A DNA stretch of 64,000 nucleotides from Paracoccidioides lutzii Pb01 (Eukaryota; Ascomycota; Eurotiomycetes; Onygenales; Ajellomycetaceae): NCBI RefSeq assembly GCF_000150705.2, contig NW_015440978.1, positions 186,001 to 250,000 on the forward strand, written 5' to 3'. The translations under genes and the position numbers were made by a program. The notes under the pieces were generated by a model. That model did no database searches. It was not told the DNA's origin and saw only the letters and a list, made by a program, of their open reading frames with translations. Shown here in pieces: positions 56,270 to 64,000 of this stretch. The first letter of the stretch is position 1. Every line of letters begins with the position of its first letter.

Positions 56270-58323
56270 ATGCCAATGACAGCAATTCCCGCCTCGATGC
56301 TTCTTAAGGCGCCTTTCCCTTCTTCCAGTGTCTTCTCATCCGCTGTTTCGGCCGTAATAACTAAACGACCATCTTCCCACTACCAACTCAGGTCCCACAT
56401 TTCCAGCCCCTTACTCTGCGGTAAATATAACCTGCTCCATAGCTCCCAGAGAGCCTAATACGACGGCATATAGTATTTTCATTCTTAATGACTGCAAGCT
56501 AATCATATTTAAATTGTGTAGATGATATCCTACAGCGATTGGGCTCATCTTTGAAGAAACATTCGCCATGTGATATCATCGACATCCTCCCTGGTGTCGG
56601 GCTCTTTTCCGCAAAGCTCCATAATTATATCAAACCTCGACGTCATCTGCTGATCGAACCTAACACCTATTATTACCAGTCGTTTCTAAAACCCTTAACT
56701 GAAGACCCTGATTCTTGCTATAAACATCTACCCTGGGATCCCTTTAACGTCAGAACGATTGATGATATTTTTGAACAAGGACATCTGCCGGAACAAACAC
56801 AACGAGCCCAAGTTTGTACTGGCGATAGCGGATGCACAGTAAACGACTCGCTCATTGTGTTGGCAAACATGACTGCTAAACCTCAATTTGGGGAAACCTA
56901 CGGTCTTCTGCTGCGGTATCTGGAGGCCTGTTTTGACCAGACCATGTTTCATCGCTATGGTTTGGTCAGGGTGATTACGCTTATGTCATCCGATGATGCG
57001 GAGGTCATTTTGCCTAGAGTAGTTTCAAGACGAAGACGATCTGCGGCCATCGTGGAGGCCGCATGCGCCGAAATTACCGAGGTTTTAGGAGATAACACAC
57101 GCGAATTATGGCACTCCCAGAAGGGAATCTCGACGCTGGAGATAAGCAGAAAGCAGGTCGAAAAGCGAGCTGAGAATAATGGAGTTGTAACTCCTGGCGG
57201 TCGGGAAGCCTCTCCTCCAGAGCTTGCCCCTGACCCAAGCACGCACGGGAAGCGTGTAGATTATATTCCTCGACCCAAACGGCAGTGGCACGATGCGTAT
57301 ATTAAAATCACACAAGATCCAAACTTTCCCGACCTTCGAGTGACCACACCAAGGGGAAGGCCGTCATCGAAAACTCCTAAGCGTACTGATATCCGAGATA
57401 AATCAGTTTATTATAGGGCTACTAGCCTCCATAGGCGTCTCGTTAATGAAAATCGTGACGAAGCGTTGTTCAGAGAAGTAGAACCAAAAATAGCGCATAT
57501 TGAGAAGCTGGAGGTTGAATTGGTTTCAATGTTGAATACACAAACACCAACTCTAGCCGATGTGGTGGATTATGCAAAAGAAATCCATCAGGAGAAATTG
57601 AAAGTTGAAGAATTACTCAGCTCGTGTAAGAGCGGTGCAATATCGCGTTTTGAGACACTTATGGAGGAACGAATGTGTTTTGATGGTGTCCTGTCCGGCA
57701 CTAAAGAACCTCTTCTTCTTTGGGACAAACGTCCATATGAGCCCCTAGAGGCTGGTGACGACGAATTTGTACCCAACCAGCTTTGCTCTGTCATCGATTT
57801 CCAGCCAAATCCTAATTCACCTGCAATCCAAACCCAGCAAATGCATCTCAAAAATAAAACGCCCCATACATATCTGTTAATGATTCGAGCTTTCCGCCAC
57901 CTCATGGGCACTGTGACAACCCACTGTCAAAAACCCGTCAGCGAAATTTTGCGCTTAATGTTTCCTGATCGCTCGATGTCTGACTTGATCCAATCCATCC
58001 CCAGCCTCGCTCCATTTTCACGGCCCAAGGTTCTTCAAATGACCGATTCTAAAATAGCAATGAAGCGACTTGTATCCTTGTCTGCAGCCGATAATGCCAA
58101 GAAGCCCATTCAAGAGGTCGATCCGGGACTTGTGGAACATGATGAAAACTGTTTTAGCGCGGTAAAAGTTCGGCATCTTCCTTCCTTCGTTTTGTGGGAT
58201 ATAATTGTTGAATGGCAGGCATCGTCCAGCGGATTCGAAGCTGAAACGGACATATATAGAGCTCTTGGTGGGGCGTGGGTCAAACGTATGGAGGGTGAAG
58301 GTTTCACAACGGGTTACGCGTAG
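56270..58323 (+). CDS. MTF1: Mitochondrial transcription factor 1 family protein
   Basis: Exon 1 is 56270-56420 and exon 2 is 56522-58323 (GTAAAT...TGTAG, branch-like gctaatc), giving 650 residues. Exon 1 encodes a Ser/Lys/Arg-rich stretch without acidic residues, consistent with a mitochondrial presequence. The splice joins LLC to DDILQRLGSSL, reproducing the LCDD-I/V-L motif of fungal homologues. The methyltransferase-derived fold follows: IIDILPGVGLFSAKLHNYIK, PRRHLLIEPNTYYYQSFLKP and LPWDPFNVRTIDDIF. The family derives from KsgA/Dim1 rRNA dimethylases and acts as promoter-melting specificity factor for mitochondrial RNA polymerase. Filamentous-fungal members are long, with poorly conserved C-terminal halves, as here. 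A second in-frame ATG at 56276 could also start it. Confidence 0.88.
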
Positions 58324-58669
58324 CACGATGTTGGGGAGACTTCGCTCTCGTCTTCTCACTGCCCGACCGACATTCTTCTGGTGGAAGGATGGAATCGGCA
58401 AAGACACTTTCTCGCCTTCCCCAAGAATGTTGTTGATAGCGAATCTATCCTTCTACCTATCTAGCATGTTCTTTGGTGTACGATCACTCGTCATGGTGTT
58501 CTGACAGCTGAGAGGTCTTTGTTACTAGAGGAAGAAAAGCGCAAAGGTCAATGACATGGTGCAAATTATTCAATCACAGCACCCTCATAAAAGTTCCCCA
58601 AGTTTTATTACGAGAAAATTGTTCATCTGAAATCTCCTCTTCGCGCGATGAAACGTCAAAACCACACAC

Positions 58670-58708
<39 letters not shown>

Positions 58709-59969
58709 GGAGTTCAAATCCTCTTCACCTCCACCATTCTTCATTCTCTATGCAGTGGAAGGCGCCCTCCAATTTGATTTACGTTGGTGTTCATACATGC
58801 ACAATATTCCCATTTGTAAAATAGCCTTGGAAGAATACAGTATAGCCACTGTTTTTAGAATTCTTGATGGAGAGTGCCTAGCCACCAATAAGCTTAGGAC
58901 TTTTAAACACTAGCAATAATATTCGTAGCAGAAGGCAAGATATCGCATATCCTAGTTGCTCCTTTGTCTTCTAGCGTTGGCAATAGAAAATGGTCTATGG
59001 AGAGTTGGACATAATCATGTAATGTAATGTACTAGTAATACATCAAGTTAAATACGAAAACAACAGATCAATGCGACAACTTGAAAGGTCGTTTCTGGTA
59101 ACTTTATCTCTGGCCTTCTGATCGGTTTGCAAGCAGAAGCTTTAATAACATCGCCCAGTGATAGGGCTGGACCGAATGGACCCGCCCAGGGCAACACAAC
59201 GCGGTTTAGCGTTTCACCACTGAGATAAAACCCATGGACAGCCCTGAACTCAAAATAAGCTTATTTGGATCGTAAAATCGACGTCATTCAGATTCAGCAA
59301 TGATTATTATTGAAATCATCTTTAGCAAAAATCAAAAAAACACTTCTATTACCGCTATGGATACTATCATTAATTATTAAATTCTACAAATAAATTTGTC
59401 GATGTTCTCACTCTACTTTTTGAAGCGCTCTTTTCACACATGCATTTAATTCTAAATGTATTTTAGCATTGACAGTCTGTAGAACTGGTCTTTTCTTAGA
59501 AATATTCTTCTTCCAGATATCACAACTGCTAATTGATGCGATAGCACTATTTATTTCAAGGTGCAATTACTAAGATTCGATTATGTGAATCTCATATAAT
59601 GTACATAGGTTTGGCTGATGGCACAAGGTAACTCAAACTTATCTCTGTTCTTCTTGACTAGTACTAGATCATCTACAGGATACAACGAATGAATCTGGGG
59701 AAACCGCAGCACAAGAAGAAGAAAAGAAGTTATGATGTAACAACGCAAACAGTAAAAGCTTTCAAAAAGAAGACTAAAAACATAAAAACTTTACTGCACA
59801 CAGGAATGACATATAGCAGCCAGTCTCCACTCTCTCCATTAGGAAACTTTCTCTATCACCCTAGAAAGAAAATCAAACAGGGGCACAGGAATCGAAAACC
59901 TAATTAGAGAAACTGCAAAATGGATAAATGAAAGAACTTCCATCCCGCTATTGACCGCAAAACGCACAA
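58324..59969. other. Intergenic region with a long poly-A tract
   Basis: A 37-base A run occupies 58671-58707. The remainder is AT-leaning. Open frames at 58551-58913 and 59689-59907 are Lys-rich by virtue of A-rich DNA and resemble no family; the second (72 codons, KKKKR and KKIKQGHRNRK) is the only one I would re-check against transcripts. No transposon motif is seen. Confidence 0.45.
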
Positions 59970-61190
59970 CTAAGCAGAATGCACACCCTCAGATCCACTC
60001 TCAGTACTTTCCAGCCAATGCTGGAAGTTACCGTAATAAACGCTGAGTCCCGAATGCCCGGGTGCAGACTGCGTTAACCCCAACGGTGCTTGCGGTAAAA
60101 TAGGGGTATAGAAGAGAGCATTTGGAAAGTCAGAAGAAGAGGACAATGACGACAAACTTGTTTCTGTCGCAGAGTGACTTTCTAGAGAGTGCAAAAGGTG
60201 GCAGTTAGCGCTGGTACAGCTGGTGCTTGACGTAGGGCGGGAGATATCGGGAGAAGGAAGTTGTCGACGACGAGATGGGTGTGGATCACGATATGGACGC
60301 CGAAATGCCGAATCTCCATGGTAGCAGCTGTAGTTATCGCTAGCAAGGGATGGGGCAATGTCAAAATATGAGAATTCCCCATAGCCGCCGCCACGACTAC
60401 TTATAGTACTGTCCAAACACTCTGGTAATAATGGCGGGGCCTGTGGGACAATATGTGTCACTTGTTCTCGATTTGCTCCATCCCACTTCACTTGCTCCTC
60501 ATAATCGGCATCGTACGCAGTTCCATATCCACCCATTATTCTTTGTGTAGACCCTGGTGTCCATCCCCTGTCATCTGGTAACTCATCATCCATTGCGTCC
60601 GTATTGTGTTCCCTCGTATTATCTCCACTCCTATAAGCCTCTCTTCCATCTAAATGGTATGCCACCCTTACTTCCTCCCCCTCTTCACCTTCCCCTCTAC
60701 CACCGGTCCCAGCGCCAGCCCCATCCCCTCCTGCCTGAACTCCCACTTGCCTCGATGTTGGCAATTCATACACCCCCGTCTCCCAAACTGCAAACACTTC
60801 GTACTCACCAAGCCAAATGGTGGATTGGTCATTTACAGGAGTCGTATATCGCTGCCATTCGAAACTATACCAGTCTTCCCTCCCAATACGGAGCCAGGAT
60901 GGAAGCTCATCCAGCGGTATGAGTGGGACAGTAACGCCGTTTTCCCGGTGGAGATAGAAGGCGGGGATAGGTAAGATGTGATGTGCTGTAGCGGAATTTT
61001 GTGGAGTAGAGGGTGGCGGAGGCGGCGGAGAGATGGCGTCAATTGATGCAGTGGATGTGGGAGGGAAGGGAATGTCCCTATTGAGCTTTTTATAAGAGGT
61101 AATCCTGGTGTGTTGGCGGAGTGCATCACGTTGGCAGCTGTGCTGTGGGCATCGGGGATGGCTGGAGTCACGGAATTTGGGGATTGTCAT
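59970..61190 (-). CDS. Hypothetical fungal protein with a short conserved core
   Basis: One exon of 406 residues beginning MTIPKFRDSSHPRCPQHS. I do not recognise a functional domain. A core at about 73-105 (ILPIPAFYLHRENG, VPLIPLDELPSWLRIGRED, WYSFEWQRY) resembles a motif in uncharacterised ascomycete proteins that share VPLIP-DELP. The remainder is low complexity: a Pro run (PPPPPPS), a Gly/Glu-rich stretch (GAGAGTGGRGEGEEGEE) and a Ser-rich region. It ends in YYGNFQHWLES, which looks structured. No signal peptide or transmembrane segment is evident. Its codon use and lack of stops over 1.2 kb argue it is a real gene. It converges with MTF1 across a 1.6-kb spacer. Confidence 0.72.
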   Translation of the reverse strand: MTIPKFRDSSHPRCPQHSCQRDALRQHTRITSYKKLNRDIPFPPTSTASIDAISPPPPPPSTPQNSATAHHILPIPAFYLHRENGVTVPLIPLDELPSWLRIGREDWYSFEWQRYTTPVNDQSTIWLGEYEVFAVWETGVYELPTSRQVGVQAGGDGAGAGTGGRGEGEEGEEVRVAYHLDGREAYRSGDNTREHNTDAMDDELPDDRGWTPGSTQRIMGGYGTAYDADYEEQVKWDGANREQVTHIVPQAPPLLPECLDSTISSRGGGYGEFSYFDIAPSLASDNYSCYHGDSAFRRPYRDPHPSRRRQLPSPDISRPTSSTSCTSANCHLLHSLESHSATETSLSSLSSSSDFPNALFYTPILPQAPLGLTQSAPGHSGLSVYYGNFQHWLESTESGSEGVHSA

Positions 61191-62535
61191 GAAGGATGCC
61201 CTTCGATTTTACTTCTTTTTACTTATATTGGCCTTCGCTGACTTTCCTGGCAAGAGTGCTTGCGATCTCCGGCGGACTAACCTTACGCGAAAAACAACAA
61301 ACACGAATCGCAAGAGGGCAAAGCTGAAAACCGGAATCAGAAACAACAATACAATCATATTAACGAGTGGATGGTGCCCTGTCAGAAACCAATATGGATA
61401 ATTGATGCATGTTATAACTGTCTTGCAGCGATGTGCCATCCTCTGAGGACGAGAAATCAACAAACAACAGTTTTTCGGACGTATGCTTGTGTGAGGAAAG
61501 AAGGAGCGACATCTATCATCTCAGGGAAACCTCGTCCCAGTGGAAAAGGGATGGCAGGAAAAGAGCAGCCTTTGATCGCACTGGGGGATGGGAGCTCATC
61601 CAATGTATCTCGTTCTTATGAACCATCAACTCTGAGGGGATAAGCTGAAGTATGGTTAGATTTGCGGAGGCACTGAGGCATAAGGACGAGAGTGATAGCA
61701 TGAAAGTAAAGGTATAAATGACAATGACTACTCTAAAATCAGCTTTATTTTCATTCCCTTCATGTAATAAGGCCATTGTGGCAACATAGACAGAAAAGTG
61801 TCAGTTTGGGGAGGGCTATAACAATACAAGTATAGAAGAGATGGTAGACGAAATCGAAAGAAATTAGCATCACAGAAGTTGGCAGCGGCCATGTATGAAC
61901 AGATTGAAGGAAAGGAGAAGGGGAAAGCGAGACAATACATATCATGAAGGTCTCACGCCCAGGGTGGTAAGTCAAGCAAGCATGTAACGTAGGCTGAAAA
62001 GAAAAATCGGGCAAAATCGAGAAACTTTGGGGTAAGGAAGGGGGAGGGGAATGAAAACATATATAAAGGCCTTAATAATTAGACGCAGTCCAAGAACGCT
62101 CATCTCCTTTTGCATCAGAAAGAGAGAAGGTATATAATATGAAAGAAACCAACTCTCTGCTCCCTACTGTGACGAATTTGCTGAACACCAGGCAAAACAC
62201 AAACACCGTCCTCATTTAACATAAAAAATAAATATAAGTTAAATTAAAAAAAGGACAAAGAAATAAAAGGAAAGTAATAATAATATAAGAAAAAAGAAGA
62301 AAAGAATGATAAAATTTTATCGGAAAGACTGGTACACTAAGGTATATAAGGCAGGCGTTAACAGAATGAAAGTAGATGAGGAAAAATGGGGTATTTATGG
62401 GGGGTCAATAAAAGCAGCGAAGATTGAATGACACGTCAGAAGATAGAATAAAAAGGTGACCAGTGTGAAGTGGACCACACATACAAGTATAGATGTCGAG
62501 AGTACGGGGGGTAAATAGTAAACCAGAGTAAAATT
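61191..62535. other. Intergenic, presumed 5' and 3' untranslated regions
   Basis: The region between two minus-strand genes. 61191-61700 is likely the upstream region of the 406-residue gene. From about 62040 to 62530 the sequence is A-rich (for example 62220-62310) and is likely the 3' flank of the kinase. Open frames at 61108-62014 overlap on both strands and have no recognisable family. Confidence 0.45.
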
Positions 62536-63837
62536 TCACTTCTGCAACCCCTGAGCAGCAATGACATCCTCAATCATCGGGCGCCAGTCCGCGGTTTTAA
62601 TCCTGCTCTCAGGATCCTTAACAACAGCCGGAGAGAGGATCTTCTCCGCGATACCCCTGACCGGTAATCGGGAACCATGCACACCAGATCTAACATAGTC
62701 CAAAACCCAATGGCCGTCTCTCGACATGGCTAGTCGTTGCATATTGGTTGATCCCGGGTACAGCATTAAGTCGCCCGTGACAGCCGTAAGTAGGGTGACA
62801 GCGAGGGAAAAGACATCTGAACCCTTCGATTGGACGGCATTTGTGGACTTCAAAGATTGGACGGTGAGCAGCTCTGGCGCTGCGAATGGGGGTGTCAAAG
62901 CAGAAAGCGATTGTGAAGACCCGGGGCTCTGTGAATTAGGCTCCATGGTCAAAGGGTCGTATGACGAGGTGAAATCTATATAGATGGGTTCATAGGGGAA
63001 TGGGTCTTCCGTGGAGTTTGAATAGGCGCTATCATTATCACCACCCGGCTCTCGAGGCTTCAGCAGAACGTTCTGCGGCTTGATGTCGCCGTGGACGATT
63101 TGGCCGTATGAATGTAGCCAGTCCAAGCCGATGACGAGCTCCCTGGCGAGTGCAAGCCACCGTGGCATGCCCAGGACTGGATAGAACATCGTCTTCGTGG
63201 AGAATGTTTCTTGTGCAGAGACGGCCTGGTTGCTGATGTAGTCCGAAAGGCTAAGAGGGATGGCCGACAGAACAAGGGAATGGGACAAGGAGATAAACCC
63301 GTGGAAGGGGACGATGTGGTGTTCCGCGCCGGGAATTTGGGAGAGGCGGGAAAGAAGTCGTGCTTCAGCGAGTAAGATTAAATGCGCATCGCGACGTACA
63401 GGTGATTTTACCGCGATGACAGAGGTTGGAGGTAATGATAATGTATCTGTTCGCGGAGGGGTTGGCGGGCAGTCCGGCGTGGTGAAAATCCAACGAGATG
63501 TGGCCTTGTATACTACGCTCCAGGCTCCGCTACCGTATTCGATGGGTCTGCCTCTCGAGTCACTCTGGAGTTCGATATCATAAGGGAATTCTAGGGGTAA
63601 AAGGTTTTTATTCTCTGGCTGTTCTCCTTCAAGTTCCCGAAAGTCTGACTCTGTTGGAACCGGTATTGATTGCCTAAGTCCATTATGATCGTCGTATAAT
63701 GTCGGTTTAACATGCGGCGTTGTTGGCGTCAACGGCGGAGTTAAGGCGGATGACAAGCTTAGAGGGCATAAATACGTAGCATTTGGATCAACTGAAGTTT
63801 TCAGAGCCAGAGAAATCGGTGGTTCTCTTTTCGACAT
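62536..63837 (-). CDS. Divergent serine/threonine protein kinase
   Basis: The start I prefer is the ATG at 63837 (MSKREPPISLALKTS), giving 433 residues; the frame is open 25 codons further upstream but has no other ATG. The kinase domain has a glycine loop YGSGAWSVVYKA at about 101-112 and the VAIK lysine in IAVKSP (Lys144). The helix C glutamate is likely Glu158 (LLAEARLL). The catalytic loop reads HGDIKPQN at 249-256, with HGD in place of HRD. The magnesium motif is IDFT in place of DFG. The activation-loop end is AAPELL at 319-324. The C-lobe continues with GSDVFSLAVTLL. HGD plus DFT is unusual but keeps every catalytic residue (Lys, Glu, Asp, Asn, Asp), so activity is likely. The N-terminus is Ser/Thr/Pro-rich. 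I cannot assign a named kinase group; an upstream coding exon is possible. Confidence 0.85.
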   Translation of the reverse strand: MSKREPPISLALKTSVDPNATYLCPLSLSSALTPPLTPTTPHVKPTLYDDHNGLRQSIPVPTESDFRELEGEQPENKNLLPLEFPYDIELQSDSRGRPIEYGSGAWSVVYKATSRWIFTTPDCPPTPPRTDTLSLPPTSVIAVKSPVRRDAHLILLAEARLLSRLSQIPGAEHHIVPFHGFISLSHSLVLSAIPLSLSDYISNQAVSAQETFSTKTMFYPVLGMPRWLALARELVIGLDWLHSYGQIVHGDIKPQNVLLKPREPGGDNDSAYSNSTEDPFPYEPIYIDFTSSYDPLTMEPNSQSPGSSQSLSALTPPFAAPELLTVQSLKSTNAVQSKGSDVFSLAVTLLTAVTGDLMLYPGSTNMQRLAMSRDGHWVLDYVRSGVHGSRLPVRGIAEKILSPAVVKDPESRIKTADWRPMIEDVIAAQGLQK

Positions 63838-64000
63838 GATGGAGTGAGAGGGTGGCACAGCGGAGGAAGTTAAAATCAATGCGGCGAATGGATCCTCTGT
63901 GCAGCGTGACACAAAAGCGAGTGCTTGAACACAGGTGGTGTATGCTGTAAGACGAGAAGACGTCGTACCGTATTAAATCAAATTAGCCTCGCATTCGAAA

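Noticed and set aside
5734..58323. A functional membrane-traffic gene cluster (AP-1 beta, alpha-COP, VPS51, AMSH)
   Set aside because: The genes are on both strands, separated by unrelated genes and islands, and all are conserved single-copy housekeeping genes; co-location looks coincidental.
58551..58913. 120-codon frame with a poly-Lys run
   Set aside because: It is created by the 37-base A tract; no homology and no plausible start context.
1..64000. tRNA genes, rRNA and CRISPR arrays
   Set aside because: I saw no T-arm-like ggttcgaatcc context in a cloverleaf setting, no rRNA sequence and no regularly spaced repeats; a tRNAscan run would settle the tRNA question.

Overview
The window is nuclear DNA of a filamentous ascomycete (Pezizomycotina). 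The evidence is compact genes with short GT-AG introns and ctaac-type branch sites, familiar fungal families (VID27, TLDc/OXR1, Erv1, Mtf1, sst2/AMSH, sedolisin), and AT-rich blocks whose transposons are full of C-to-T/G-to-A transitions and the stops these create, as expected from repeat-induced point mutation (RIP). I cannot fix genus or order from the sequence alone. All exon structures were worked out by eye from open frames, splice sites and remembered protein families.

Layout. 1-2.4 kb: the 3' end of VID27 and a small heptad-repeat coiled-coil gene. 2.5-5.6 kb: AT island holding a Ty3/gypsy remnant cut off inside reverse transcriptase. 5.7-21.9 kb: dense gene block with OXR1 (-), AP-1 beta adaptin (-), a spliced 55-residue membrane protein (+), a DEK-C chromatin protein (-), ERV1 (+), alpha-COP (-) and a lysine/glutamate-rich nuclear-type protein (+). 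22.7-25.4 kb: an extremely AT-rich island with no readable content. 25.9-30.2 kb: SKI3 (+). 30.9-33.0 kb: a complete but RIP-damaged pogo/Fot1 transposon with terminal inverted repeats and a TA duplication. 33.1-34.0 kb: VPS51 (+), followed by 1.7 kb of ordinary-composition DNA with only broken frames. 35.7-44.8 kb: a large AT island bracketed by an inverted repeat pair and containing a chromodomain Ty3/gypsy element with three LTR copies. 45.1-64 kb: second gene block with DPH7 (+, interrupted by a 10-N gap), RPN12 (-), a sedolisin pseudogene (-), tubulin cofactor C (+), AMSH-type JAMM deubiquitinase (-), MTF1 (+), an unrecognised proline/serine-rich protein (-) and a divergent protein kinase (-).

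The intact genes are mostly conserved housekeeping genes: membrane traffic (AP-1, COPI, GARP, AMSH), proteasome, exosome-linked RNA decay, mitochondrial thiol oxidation and transcription, diphthamide synthesis and tubulin folding. They do not form an operon-like or biosynthetic cluster, and I found no convincing new multi-gene system. The most informative material is the island architecture (element boundaries, LTR triplet, inverted-repeat bracket, asymmetric RIP), a GC-AG intron in the alpha-COP gene, a tiny spliced gene that simple ORF scanning misses, and a gene lost by decay (the sedolisin).
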